NCBI GenBank assembly: GCA_017462505.1
Contig: JAFTQY010000064.1
Location: 1 to 7,601 of the forward strand
From: Clostridia bacterium
GTDB lineage: Bacteria; Bacillota_A; Clostridia; Christensenellales; Borkfalkiaceae
DNA: 7,601 nucleotides
Direction of reading: 5' to 3'
Shown piece after piece: positions 1 through 6,304 of the stretch. Numbering within the stretch: the first letter of the stretch is position 1; each line of letters starts with the position of its first letter. The notes beneath the pieces are model-generated. The model searched no databases and was not told the origin of the DNA. It worked only from the letters and a program-made list of their open reading frames with translations. The translations under genes and the position numbers were made by a program.

Positions 1-236
1 CAAACGTCCTCTTTTGCCTCGCGCTCTCCCAATTCCGATCGCACGACGTTCAAAATCATACGCTTTTTCTCTACGGCGGCGACCACGGCGGTGTATTCTT
101 TTCCGCTGTTATCAAGCAAAACAACCTCCGCGCCAACGCCAAGCCGAAGCACGTTTTTCGCGTGCTCGAATTCCTCTCCGCAAAGCTCCGTCGTATCTCC
201 GATAGTATCCACAAAAAAGCGTTTCAACGCAGACAC
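1..236 (-). CDS. rsmE: 16S rRNA (uracil-1498-N3)-methyltransferase RsmE, N-terminal part (3' end outside window)
   Basis: Reading the minus strand from a GTG at 236 gives about 78 residues that match the N-terminal PUA-like domain of RsmE: KRFFVD at residues 5-10, then HAKNVLRLGVGAEVVLLD, which fits the family pattern H..VLR...G..v.l.dg. In the family this enzyme uses S-adenosylmethionine to methylate U1498 of 16S rRNA in the cytoplasm. The SPOUT methyltransferase domain lies beyond the window start, so catalytic residues cannot be checked. The GTG start is preferred because AAAAGGGG (250-243) sits 6 bases upstream; the TTG at 227 lacks that spacing. The gene begins 29 bases after the prmA stop on the same strand, the usual prmA-rsmE order in Firmicutes, so the two are probably co-transcribed. 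Confidence 0.88.
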   Translation of the reverse strand, partial: MSALKRFFVDTIGDTTELCGEEFEHAKNVLRLGVGAEVVLLDNSGKEYTAVVAAVEKKRMILNVVRSELGEREAKEDV

Positions 237-265
237 GGTATACCCCTTTTGCCAAAAAACGGCTG

Positions 266-1225
266 TTATCTATGCTTTAACACGAGCGCAAACCACTCGC
301 CCTTTCTTCTTTCAAATACGACCTGCATACCGACCACCTCGTATGCCGATTTTACCATTTCCAAACGGCTTTCGATAATGCCGCTTAAAATCAGCACGCC
401 GTCCTTTTTCAGGTTCTTCGGGATCGACGGCGCGAGCATCTTCAACACCTCGCCCGTGATATTCGCCATCATGATATCCCCTTGCACCTCGGTATTTTCC
501 AAAAGGTTAGAATGTGCCACCACCGTCCTGTCCGCAACGCCGTTCAGCTCGCTGTTGTGCAAGGAGCTTTCCACCGCGATCGGGTCGATATCGGTCAAAT
601 ACGCCTTTGCCGCGCCGAGCTTGATCGCAGAGATCCCCAAGATCCCGCTGCCGCAGCCCACGTCGATACAAACGGACAACGGGGTGATATATTCCTGCAT
701 CAACTCCACGCACATAGACGTCGTTTCGTGCTCGCCCGTCCCAAACGCCATGTTGGAATCAAGCAAAACGACCTTTTCGCCGTCTGCGGGCGTATAATCG
801 ATCCATTCGGGCACGACCACGATCTTGCCAAGATGAATAGGACGGAAATGCTTTTTCCACACGTCGATCCAATCGTCCCCGTCCACCGTGCGTTTGGTGT
901 CTTCCAGAGTGCCAAAGGGCACAAAACCCTCGCTACGGTCTTTCGCGTCCGCGATATCGCGCAAAATTGCGCCGACGATTTCCGCCGCCACCTCCTCGGC
1001 AACGTAGCATTTTACCAAAACGTCGGACGGCTTGTCCGAAACCAAGCCCTCTTCCAGCTCGTCGTCCATATAATCCCAAAACGTGCTTTCCTTGGCGGTC
1101 TGCAACGCGATAATGTCCGCGCGGTCGCAGATCGTCACGCCATAATCGGTGTATTGCCACATGATGTCGGAGATGATCTCGCTCGCCTCCGTGGTGGTAT
1201 GTATGGTGAGTTCAACGTATTTCAT
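266..1225 (-). CDS. prmA: Ribosomal protein L11 methyltransferase PrmA
   Basis: The 319-residue product has the length and motifs of PrmA, the cytoplasmic SAM-dependent enzyme that methylates ribosomal protein L11. Residues 1-100 form the variable substrate-recognition domain. The linker motif WKKHFRPIHLG lies at 123-133, FGTGEHETT at 161-169, and the Rossmann-type SAM-binding loop DVGCGSGILGI at 188-198. TDIDPIAV at 211-218 carries the acidic residues at the end of the second strand. MANITGEVL at 253-261 corresponds to the family's N-I-L-A-type catalytic motif, followed by SGII at 281-284. The ATG at 1225 has AAAAGGAG (1240-1233) 7 bases upstream. The gene probably has its own promoter at 1250-1278 and is followed by rsmE. 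It is more often found next to dnaJ in Firmicutes; here its upstream neighbour is a small DUF6809-like gene. Nothing looks truncated. Confidence 0.95.
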   Translation of the reverse strand: MKYVELTIHTTTEASEIISDIMWQYTDYGVTICDRADIIALQTAKESTFWDYMDDELEEGLVSDKPSDVLVKCYVAEEVAAEIVGAILRDIADAKDRSEGFVPFGTLEDTKRTVDGDDWIDVWKKHFRPIHLGKIVVVPEWIDYTPADGEKVVLLDSNMAFGTGEHETTSMCVELMQEYITPLSVCIDVGCGSGILGISAIKLGAAKAYLTDIDPIAVESSLHNSELNGVADRTVVAHSNLLENTEVQGDIMMANITGEVLKMLAPSIPKNLKKDGVLILSGIIESRLEMVKSAYEVVGMQVVFERRKGEWFALVLKHR

Positions 1226-1249
1226 AATAGCGCTCCTTTTCTATTCTTT

Positions 1250-1278
1250 ATTATACCACGCACCGCGCCGAAAGTCAA
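1250..1278 (-). promoter_or_regulatory. Sigma-A promoter of prmA-rsmE
   Basis: On the minus strand TTGACT (1278-1273) and TATAAT (1255-1250) are separated by 17 bases. The start point would be near 1243, just ahead of the AAAAGGAG ribosome binding site. The -35 box contains the TGA stop codon (1277-1275) of the upstream small gene, so the two genes are packed as tightly as possible. With no terminator in the 49-base gap, read-through from the upstream gene is also possible. Confidence 0.75.
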
Positions 1279-1544
1279 CGGTTTGATTTGTAAAAGCTTT
1301 CTATCGCCAAAACAAGCCCTTGCCGAAAACCGTATTGATAGGCATTTTGCATTTCCACGTCCCGACGGTCGGCATACCTATCCAAAAAAACAACAAACGC
1401 CGACCATTGCTCCTCAGTCAGCGCCTCTTTTAGTTTTTCCCGCGCCAAATGCTCCTGCTCCCCTACTTGCTTGTCAAGACAAGCAAAAGCGTACCCGTCC
1501 TTTTCCAAAGCCGTATAATATAATTCGTTCAAAATACTTTCCAT
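1275..1544 (-). CDS. Small DUF6809-like protein of unknown function
   Basis: An 89-residue, soluble, charged protein without signal peptide or membrane segment. It begins MESILNELYY and ends with NAYQYGFRQGLVLAIESF (residues 67-84). I recognise this from memory as the pattern of the DUF6809 family of small Firmicute proteins: an N-terminal -IL-ELYY- stretch, a central helical stretch with LTEEQW (residues 42-47), and a YGFR-G- stretch near the C-terminus. No function is known to me. The frame is open further upstream to 1598, but the ATG at 1544 is chosen because AAAGGAGC (1556-1549) lies 4 bases before it, and the longer form would overlap the promoter and operators. It is divergent from an XRE-type repressor, with three matching operators between them, so it is probably repressed by that protein. 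Composition suggests a mostly alpha-helical fold. Confidence 0.8.
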   Translation of the reverse strand: MESILNELYYTALEKDGYAFACLDKQVGEQEHLAREKLKEALTEEQWSAFVVFLDRYADRRDVEMQNAYQYGFRQGLVLAIESFYKSNR

Positions 1545-1561
1545 AATAGCTCCTTTTGTTT

Positions 1562-1578
1562 TAGTCCATTTTAGAGTA
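1562..1578. promoter_or_regulatory. Operator O1 (17-bp imperfect palindrome)
   Basis: TAGTCCA-TTT-TAGAGTA. The right half read on the other strand is TACTCTA. It covers the predicted transcription start of the DUF6809-like gene (about 1578) and the bases just downstream, a position from which a bound repressor would block initiation. It shares length and layout with O2 and O3. Confidence 0.7.
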
Positions 1579-1584
1579 AAAACC

Positions 1585-1613
1585 ATTTTATACTCCATTT
1601 TGGACTATGTCAA
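1585..1613 (-). promoter_or_regulatory. Sigma-A promoter of the DUF6809-like gene
   Basis: On the minus strand TTGACA (1613-1608) and TAAAAT (1590-1585) are exactly 17 bases apart. The whole 17-base spacer (1591-1607) is operator O2, so repressor and RNA polymerase would compete for the same DNA. The predicted start is near 1578, giving a leader of about 34 bases. Confidence 0.78.
1591..1607. promoter_or_regulatory. Operator O2, filling the promoter spacer
   Basis: TACTCCA-TTT-TGGACTA. It is the same palindrome type as O1 and O3 but in the flipped orientation (TACTC half on the left, TAGTC half on the right). Its 17 bases coincide exactly with the spacer of the DUF6809-like promoter. Confidence 0.75.
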
Positions 1614-1620
1614 GTATTTT

Positions 1621-1637
1621 TAGTCTACTTTGGAGTA
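1621..1637. promoter_or_regulatory. Operator O3, at the regulator's own promoter
   Basis: TAGTCTA-CTT-TGGAGTA, in the same orientation as O1. Centre-to-centre distances are 29 bp (O1-O2) and 30 bp (O2-O3), about three helical turns, so bound dimers would lie on roughly the same face. A TAAAAT at 1636-1641, a possible -10 box for the plus-strand repressor gene (its -35 is weak), overlaps the end of O3, which suggests autoregulation. Confidence 0.7.
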
Positions 1638-1662
1638 AAATAAAAATGAAAAGGTGGTTATT

Positions 1663-1866
1663 ATGTATGGACAAAGAATAAAGGAACTACGTATAGAACG
1701 GTGCTTATCGCAAACACAATTAGCGCAAGCCCTTAATACCACACAAAGAACGATTAGCAAATATGAATTAGAGCAATTAGACCTTAACACGCATACCATT
1801 ATATCTTTGTGTGAATTTTTTAATGTAACCGCCGACTATTTACTCGGCTTGTCAGATAATTATTGA
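1663..1866 (+). CDS. XRE/Cro-type HTH repressor (67 aa)
   Basis: A minimal 67-residue protein consisting almost entirely of an HTH_3/Cro-CI domain. The helix-turn-helix is at about residues 16-35 (SQTQLAQALNTTQRTISKYE), followed by the typical tail ISLCEFFNVTADYLLGLSD, which forms the last helices of the five-helix fold. There is no extra ligand, peptidase or membrane domain, so it is probably a simple dimeric DNA-binding repressor. The ATG at 1663 is chosen over the in-frame GTG at 1654 because the GTG lies inside AAGGTGG (1651-1657), the likely ribosome binding site. It is divergent from the DUF6809-like gene, and the three operators between them are its probable targets. The gene is visibly AT-richer than prmA and fucI, which may reflect horizontal origin or only relaxed codon choice in a small regulator. 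Confidence 0.88.
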   Translation: MYGQRIKELRIERCLSQTQLAQALNTTQRTISKYELEQLDLNTHTIISLCEFFNVTADYLLGLSDNY

Positions 1867-1887
1867 TAAAAACGCAATCATAAAAAC

Positions 1888-1920
1888 AGAGCCGCGCGGT
1901 GATTACCGCGCGGCTCTTTT
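1888..1920. terminator. Bidirectional intrinsic terminator between the XRE gene and fucI
   Basis: A perfect 13-bp GC-rich stem (1888-1900 with 1905-1917) closes on the 4-base loop GATT. A T-run follows on the plus strand, and the A-run at 1882-1886 supplies the U-tail on the minus strand. It sits between two convergent genes and can end both transcripts. Confidence 0.9.
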
Positions 1921-1933
1921 CGCCAAATAAATC

Positions 1934-3736
1934 TTATTTGATATTCTTATACATAGGACCGTACGCCTGACAAGCGCGATAATCCTGACCTTCCTTATCC
2001 ATGCCGAACGCATTCCAAGCCGCGGGACGGTAGATATCCTTTTCGTCTACGTTGTGCATACATACGGGGATACGGAGCATCGAACAAAGGGTGATGATAT
2101 CCGCGCCGATATGCCCGTAGGAAATCGCACCGTGGTTCGCGCCCCAGTTATTCATAACGTCGTACGCCGTCTTGAACGCGCCCTTACCCGTGATACGGGG
2201 AGCAAACCAAGTGCAAGGCCACGTGTAGTCCGTTCTCTTCCACAGCTTATGCGTAACTTCGTCGGGAATGGACACCGTCCAGCCTTCCGCAAGCTGCATA
2301 ACAGGACCAAGCCCCTTGACCATGTTCAAACGCATCATGGTAACGGGCATTTCCGCGCGCGTTACGAAACGGGACGAATAGCCGCCGCCGCGGAAATAAC
2401 CGAGGTCTGCATACGGCCAGGTCGTCGCCGCCATGCACGTATCGATATCCTTGTCCGTCATTTCCCACCACTGTTTCATAACAGCGTTGCCGTTTTCGTC
2501 CTTTACTTCGCCGCAAGCGTCCACGCACGCCGCGCCCGAGTTGATCAGGTGGATAAAGCCGTCCGCCTCTTTCGCTTTGCCGTCGATCTCATAGCCCGTA
2601 ACGCGCTTGATCGCGTCGCCCGACCAGTACGTACGAACGTCCGCAAAGATCTGCGCTCTGCCCGTAAGCAGTTTACCGAACAGCATACAGATACTGTTCA
2701 GCGTATCGTTTTCCGTCGCCAAAATGTACGGTTCGCGCGCGCCGTTCCAGTCGAACGTCGAGTTCAAAATGGATTCGGGGAAGTCGCAGTTGGGATAGAA
2801 GTCCGTCCACTGTCTTTGACCCTGGAAACCGCCTGCGATCGCGTTGTGACCAACCGCCTCTTCTTCGCAACCCTCGGGCAAATTCTTGTTGCCGTTGAAA
2901 AGGTCCTTGATAATGCACGCCATCTTCGCCGTGAATTCCCAATCCTTTTCCTTCTGCTCAGCCGTGCGTTGCAATTCGGGCGGGTTCTTGTCGAAGTCCG
3001 CGTTGCACTTCGCTTTCACCCAAGCCAGCGCCTTTTGATATTCTTTTTCGTCGTAAATGCCTTCGGTCATACGGCGGATAATTTCCACCTCGTCCACCGA
3101 TTCTACGCGCATACCGAGGTATTCCTCAAAGAGCTCGATATTGACAATCGAACCTGCGATACCCATACAGATCGAGCCGATCTGCAAATAGGATTTACCG
3201 CGCATGCTGGCAACCGCCACCGCACAGCGCGCAAAACGCAAGATTTTTTCGGATACGTCCGCGGGAATCGTCGTATCGTCGAGATCCTGCACGTCGTGCC
3301 CGTAAATGCCGAACGCGGGCAAGCCTTTCTGCGCATGCCCCGCCAAAACCGCCGCCAGATAAACCGCGCCGGGACGTTCCGTACCGTTAAAACCCCAAAC
3401 CGCCTTGATGGTCATAGGGTCCATATCCATCGTTTCCGAACCGTAGCACCAGCAAGGGGTGACGGTGAGCGTGATATCTACGCCCTCTTTTTTGAACTTG
3501 TCCGCGCAAGCCGCCGCCTCAGCAACGCGGCCGATCGTGGTGTCCGCAATAACGACCTTAACAGGCTCGCCGTTGGAATAGAACACGTTTTTCGTGATAA
3601 GCTCCGCCGCGCGTTTTGCCATGTTCATAGTCTGCACTTCAAGGCTTTCGCGCACCTTCAAAGGTCCGCGTCTGCCGTCGATCGTAGGTCTGATACCGAT
3701 TACGGGATAGCTCCCGATAAGTCTGGATTCTGCCAT
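1934..3736 (-). CDS. fucI: L-fucose isomerase FucI
   Basis: The 600-residue product corresponds along its whole length to FucI (591 residues in E. coli). FucI is the Mn-dependent cytoplasmic ketol isomerase that converts L-fucose to L-fuculose and, in many species, D-arabinose to D-ribulose. The N-terminus has [14 protein letters not shown] at 11-24. By alignment with the E. coli enzyme from memory, the metal and active-site residues are all present: Glu342 in ATEND, Asp366 in FADVRTYW, and His535 in NWGANHG. The C-terminal block RIPVCMHNV (555-563) to YGPMYK is also conserved. ATG at 3736 has GGAGG (3751-3747) 10 bases upstream. It is monocistronic: a terminator follows directly, and no fuculokinase, aldolase or permease gene lies beside it here, so the other steps must be encoded elsewhere. 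It is divergent from an AraC-family regulator, which probably controls it. Confidence 0.96.
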   Translation of the reverse strand: MAESRLIGSYPVIGIRPTIDGRRGPLKVRESLEVQTMNMAKRAAELITKNVFYSNGEPVKVVIADTTIGRVAEAAACADKFKKEGVDITLTVTPCWCYGSETMDMDPMTIKAVWGFNGTERPGAVYLAAVLAGHAQKGLPAFGIYGHDVQDLDDTTIPADVSEKILRFARCAVAVASMRGKSYLQIGSICMGIAGSIVNIELFEEYLGMRVESVDEVEIIRRMTEGIYDEKEYQKALAWVKAKCNADFDKNPPELQRTAEQKEKDWEFTAKMACIIKDLFNGNKNLPEGCEEEAVGHNAIAGGFQGQRQWTDFYPNCDFPESILNSTFDWNGAREPYILATENDTLNSICMLFGKLLTGRAQIFADVRTYWSGDAIKRVTGYEIDGKAKEADGFIHLINSGAACVDACGEVKDENGNAVMKQWWEMTDKDIDTCMAATTWPYADLGYFRGGGYSSRFVTRAEMPVTMMRLNMVKGLGPVMQLAEGWTVSIPDEVTHKLWKRTDYTWPCTWFAPRITGKGAFKTAYDVMNNWGANHGAISYGHIGADIITLCSMLRIPVCMHNVDEKDIYRPAAWNAFGMDKEGQDYRACQAYGPMYKNIK

Positions 3737-3773
3737 TATGTATTTTCCTCCGAATTTTTATCGTTATACTATA

Positions 3774-3802
3774 ATTATATACTTGATTTTTTGCTATATC
3801 AA
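3774..3802 (-). promoter_or_regulatory. Sigma-A promoter of fucI
   Basis: On the minus strand TTGATA (3802-3797) and TATAAT (3779-3774) are 17 bases apart. It overlaps almost completely with the oppositely directed araC-type promoter, so only one polymerase could bind at a time. The match to consensus is good enough that basal expression without an activator is plausible. Confidence 0.75.
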
Positions 3803-3804
3803 GT
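3781..3804. repeat. Inverted repeat ACTTGA-N12-TCAAGT in the fucI/regulator intergenic region
   Basis: Perfect 6-base arms (3781-3786 and 3799-3804), with centres 18 bp apart. The left arm overlaps the -35 box of the plus-strand regulator promoter and the right arm overlaps the -35 box of the minus-strand fucI promoter. It may be a true regulator site or only the mirror image of two -35 elements facing each other. AraC-family proteins more often use direct repeats, so an operator role is uncertain. Confidence 0.45.
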
Positions 3805-3812
3805 GATATAAT
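3783..3812 (+). promoter_or_regulatory. Promoter of the AraC-family regulator
   Basis: TTGATT (3783-3788) and TATAAT (3807-3812) are 18 bases apart on the plus strand, about 50 bases before the start codon. The fucI -35 box lies inside this promoter's spacer. A second TATAAT at 3823-3828 has no good -35. Confidence 0.6.
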
Positions 3813-3862
3813 AGGAACAAAGTATAATTATTTTCACATTTTTTGGGGGATCGCCACAAAAT

Positions 3863-4699
3863 ATGATCTATAATGAGTTAAAACAACACGGAACGGAAGA
3901 TTTTCCCTTTGAATTGTACCGCGTAAACGCCCTGCATCCAAAATACGAAATGGCGTTTCACTGGCATACGGCGTTAGAGGTCATTCGGGTTTTGGACGGA
4001 GAATTAACGCTTACGCTGGACAACCGCGTTCACGTTTTACGCAGCGGGGACGTGGCTTTTATCAACAGCGAAACGGTGCACGGCGCTACCCCCGCCGATT
4101 GCTCGTACGAATGTATCGTGTTCAACCTTGCTTTTTTGAAAACGGGCAACGCCGATTGCGACGGGTTTATCGATCATCTTCTTTCACACACCGCCTTTTT
4201 GAGCGAACACCCCAGCGATAAAGCGGTCGTCGCGCTTACCCATTCCGTCTTTGAAAAAATCGGCAGTCAAACGAGCGGCGCGCCCTTCAAGGTGATCGGC
4301 ACGTTTTTGGAATTGCTTGGCGAATTACGGGAAAAAGGATTATACACTTCCCATCTGCCCGCCCACTATCGCCACGACGAGAAAAAGGTATTGAAGTTGA
4401 AAGCGGTATTAAAATATATCCGCGAAAATTTTTCCCGCTGTATTACGCTGGAAGAGATGTCGGCGGCGGCAAGCTTTTCCCCCAAATATTTTTGTAAATT
4501 TTTCAAGGATATGACGGGCACGACCCCGATCAATTATTTAATGGCGTACCGTATCGAGCGCGCCGCGCGAAAGCTTTTGGGGAGCGATCTTTCCGTCACG
4601 CAGATCGCCTACGATTGCGGTTTTAACGATCTTAGCTATTTCATCAAAACGTTCAAAGCGTTCAAACACGTTTCCCCCAAAGATTACCGCTCGCGCTAA
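3863..4699 (+). CDS. AraC-family transcriptional regulator, probably of fucI
   Basis: A 278-residue regulator with the usual two-part AraC layout. Residues about 15-90 form a cupin-type sensor domain with HWH at 33-35, the turn GELTLTLDN (46-54) and SGDVAFINSETVHG (61-74). The C-terminal DNA-binding domain (about 178-278) holds two helix-turn-helices: LEEMSAAASFSPKYFCKFFK (196-215) and SVTQIAYDCGFNDLSYFIKT (244-263), the latter containing the family signature. Proteins of this class usually sense a sugar or sugar-phosphate and activate the divergent gene. Here that gene is fucI, so L-fucose or L-fuculose is the likely effector, by inference only. The ATG at 3863 is preceded by GGGGGA (3845-3850), 12 bases away and therefore a weak site, consistent with low expression. 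Transcription ends at the hairpin at 4721-4752. Confidence 0.9.
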   Translation: MIYNELKQHGTEDFPFELYRVNALHPKYEMAFHWHTALEVIRVLDGELTLTLDNRVHVLRSGDVAFINSETVHGATPADCSYECIVFNLAFLKTGNADCDGFIDHLLSHTAFLSEHPSDKAVVALTHSVFEKIGSQTSGAPFKVIGTFLELLGELREKGLYTSHLPAHYRHDEKKVLKLKAVLKYIRENFSRCITLEEMSAAASFSPKYFCKFFKDMTGTTPINYLMAYRIERAARKLLGSDLSVTQIAYDCGFNDLSYFIKTFKAFKHVSPKDYRSR

Positions 4700-4720
4700 A
4701 CAACGACATACAGACAAAGT

Positions 4721-4752
4721 AAAAACGGAGCTTATCGAAAAGCCCCGTTTTT
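4721..4752. terminator. Bidirectional terminator between the AraC-type gene and lipoprotein 1
   Basis: The stem pairs the bases at 4721-4733 with 4740-4752, flanked by an A-run on one side and a T-run on the other. There is one A/C mismatch (4729/4744) in the plus-strand RNA. In the minus-strand RNA the same position is a G-U pair, so the hairpin is better formed for the lipoprotein transcript. The sequence recurs almost unchanged at 6533-6570. Confidence 0.85.
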
Positions 4753-4772
4753 GTTTTATTAAAATTTCTCTA

Positions 4773-6218
4773 TCAAACCGTAACTGCGGGCAATTCGCCA
4801 ACCGACGCATTACCGTACGTGAACACGTATTCGTACTCTTCGATTACAGTAAAGCCCTCAAAGGGTTCGTCTTCACTCGCCCCCTTGATCTTGGAAACCA
4901 AACCGTTTGCAAACGTAATTTCCAACGTACCCGTCACAGTAGAACCCGACATCAATTCCGAAAGCCAAGGCGCAAGGTCGATTACGTAGCAGCCCTTTTC
5001 GCTGTTATAAACCGCGTTATCATGCGCATAATACAGAGCGTCTATATACGTTTCACACGTCAAGCACATAAATACGTCTTCTATATCCACAAGACCGCCT
5101 TCGGCATACTCGCAGTCCCACGAGGACGTATCGCTATTCCAATTCCATTCGTAAGGCACTTCGTAGCCGCAGCTTTCGTCATATGCAACACCGAGGTATC
5201 CCTTGTATACACCCGTTGTCGTGTTCTGCTCCCAATAGAGTTTATCCCCTTCAAACGCAACCTTTTCCGTTCCGCTTGCGTTTACCCCCATAGCAACCAT
5301 TGTAACATTGCCGTTGATAAGCAAATTGCTCGCACTAAACGTTGCGTCAAACGCCGCTTTCCATTCTTCTTCCGTCATCGCCGCCGGCTGCCATACGCTT
5401 ACGCTACTGGAAGTCTTGCCCTCTTCCGAGCTTTCGTCCTTACCGCTGTCTTCTTCCTCTTCTTCATTCGGCAAGCGCACGCTGGTCGTACCGTAATCTA
5501 CGAATACGTGTTTATATTCGATGTACCCAAATTCAGACGGCGATGTTTCCGCAGTATCTTCAAAACGTTTTGTAACAGTATAAAATTTATCGTCTACGAT
5601 TTTGCATTTCAACACAAACGGATCATACTCGTCCTCGATCAGGACGCTGTATTCGCCCGTACTTTCATCGTATTCCAAACTATCGTATAACGCAATAAGA
5701 AATTGTGCGTCCATTTCGCCAAAGACAATCTCGCCTGCCGTACCGTCAAACATACCTGCAAAGTAGGGAGTTTCGCGGTATTCCCATTCGCTGTCGGCAC
5801 TCTCTCTCGACCATCTGTAATACATATTCTCTTCTACGTATTCGTATCTTTCTGAAAATTCCGTTGCCGATACGCCGTTTACCGTACCTGTCCCCGAGGA
5901 TTTTTTATACAAAACGTTCTTCGCGAGCTTGATTACGCCGTTTGTAGTTCCCTCGTAAACCATATGCTCGCCGTCGTCCCACACTTCTTCCATGTGCATA
6001 TCTTCAAAGGTGTTGATTGTTACGTTATCCACCGTAAGCGTATTCGTAACCGCCGTCGCCCATTCCGCCAGCGTAACCTGCTCGCCTTTCGCCGCGCCCG
6101 TATCTACGCTGTTATTATCGCCGCCCTTGTCACCGCCGCATGCCGCAAAGCCTGCCGTCATGCCCGCCGTCATGCCAAGCGCCAAAAACAACGTCGTTGC
6201 TTTCTTTAAAAGTTTCAT
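4773..6218 (-). CDS. Two-domain lipoprotein of unknown function (lipoprotein 1)
   Basis: 481 residues. The N-terminus is a lipoprotein signal peptide: KLLKK, a hydrophobic core, then the lipobox FAAC with Cys27, followed by a Gly/Asp/Asn tether. The product should be anchored on the outer face of the cytoplasmic membrane. The mature part is an internal duplication: domain 1 at about 47-250, an acidic Ser/Glu linker (251-276), and domain 2 at about 280-478. Shared landmarks, in order, are an N-terminal helix (VTLAEW / MTEEEW), an aromatic Y-x-W...W stretch (133-145 / 356-367), a Y-x3-[TE]-[GK]-x-Y-like hairpin (183-190 / 404-411), a basic strand, and the end motif YG-x4-V-x-LP (242-250 / 468-477). 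Composition suggests mainly beta strands; a LolA/LppX-like half-barrel is possible but unproven. ATG at 6218 has AGGAGG (6230-6225) 6 bases upstream. It is probably controlled by the divergent XRE gene. I do not recognise the family, and no catalytic motif is visible. Confidence 0.88.
   Translation of the reverse strand: MKLLKKATTLFLALGMTAGMTAGFAACGGDKGGDNNSVDTGAAKGEQVTLAEWATAVTNTLTVDNVTINTFEDMHMEEVWDDGEHMVYEGTTNGVIKLAKNVLYKKSSGTGTVNGVSATEFSERYEYVEENMYYRWSRESADSEWEYRETPYFAGMFDGTAGEIVFGEMDAQFLIALYDSLEYDESTGEYSVLIEDEYDPFVLKCKIVDDKFYTVTKRFEDTAETSPSEFGYIEYKHVFVDYGTTSVRLPNEEEEEDSGKDESSEEGKTSSSVSVWQPAAMTEEEWKAAFDATFSASNLLINGNVTMVAMGVNASGTEKVAFEGDKLYWEQNTTTGVYKGYLGVAYDESCGYEVPYEWNWNSDTSSWDCEYAEGGLVDIEDVFMCLTCETYIDALYYAHDNAVYNSEKGCYVIDLAPWLSELMSGSTVTGTLEITFANGLVSKIKGASEDEPFEGFTVIEEYEYVFTYGNASVGELPAVTV
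6154..6177 (-). repeat. 12-bp tandem duplication in the lipoprotein 1 signal sequence
   Basis: Two adjacent copies of GCCGTCATGCC[C/A] (6154-6165 and 6166-6177, plus-strand reading) encode MTAG twice in the hydrophobic core of the signal peptide. The paralogous lipoprotein 2 has the segment once (LTAG), which accounts for the 4-residue difference in lipobox position (Cys27 against Cys23). Confidence 0.8.
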
Positions 6219-6254
6219 AAAACCCCTCCTAAAAAATTATTCAATATTATTTAT

Positions 6255-6283
6255 ATTATATCAGGTCTTTTGACCTATGTCAA
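6255..6283 (-). promoter_or_regulatory. Consensus sigma-A promoter of lipoprotein 1
   Basis: On the minus strand TTGACA (6283-6278) and TATAAT (6260-6255) are 17 bases apart, a perfect match to consensus at both boxes. The spacer (6261-6277) holds the palindrome AGGTC-TTTT-GACCT. A promoter this strong would be expected to need a repressor, and the divergent XRE gene is the natural candidate. Confidence 0.85.
6263..6276. promoter_or_regulatory. Operator for the second XRE repressor, within the lipoprotein 1 promoter spacer
   Basis: A perfect inverted repeat AGGTC-N4-GACCT lies between the -35 and -10 boxes. Its right half belongs to the 10-mer TTTTGACCTA (6268-6277), which repeats at 6287-6296 with a 19-bp period. 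Confidence 0.7.
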
Positions 6284-6286
6284 TGC

Positions 6287-6296
6287 TTTTGACCTA
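6287..6296. promoter_or_regulatory. Second TTTTGACCTA half-site, at the XRE gene's own promoter
   Basis: An exact copy of the 10-mer at 6268-6277. Its left partner half is degenerate; GTCAA at 6279-6283 with TTGAC at 6289-6293 forms a looser palindrome. It lies just before the TATACT that probably serves as -10 for the plus-strand repressor gene, suggesting autoregulation. Confidence 0.5.
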
Positions 6297-6304
6297 AAAT
6301 TTCG

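Noticed and set aside
482..1546. Long plus-strand open frame (354 codons) opposite prmA
   Set aside because: It runs antisense through prmA and the DUF6809-like gene. Its product is rich in Arg, His and Pro without any domain, as expected from the reverse of GC-rich coding sequence.
1545..1598. Longer N-terminus (18 extra residues) for the DUF6809-like protein
   Set aside because: The extension runs through operators O1 and O2 and the -10 box. The ATG at 1544 has an ideal ribosome binding site and starts the conserved MESILNELYY.
2054..3811. Long plus-strand open frame (585 codons) opposite fucI
   Set aside because: A mirror of the fucI coding strand. The His/Arg-rich translation has no recognisable domain, and FucI matches its family over its full length.
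3770..3831. Direct repeat TATAATTAT (3770-3778 and 3823-3831) as AraC-type binding sites
   Set aside because: The strings are -10-like AT-rich sequence, and their spacing of 53 bp does not suit the usual adjacent AraC half-sites.
5022..5690. Plus-strand open frames opposite lipoprotein 1
   Set aside because: Antisense shadows without ribosome binding sites; the minus-strand lipoprotein has signal peptide, lipobox, promoter and terminator.
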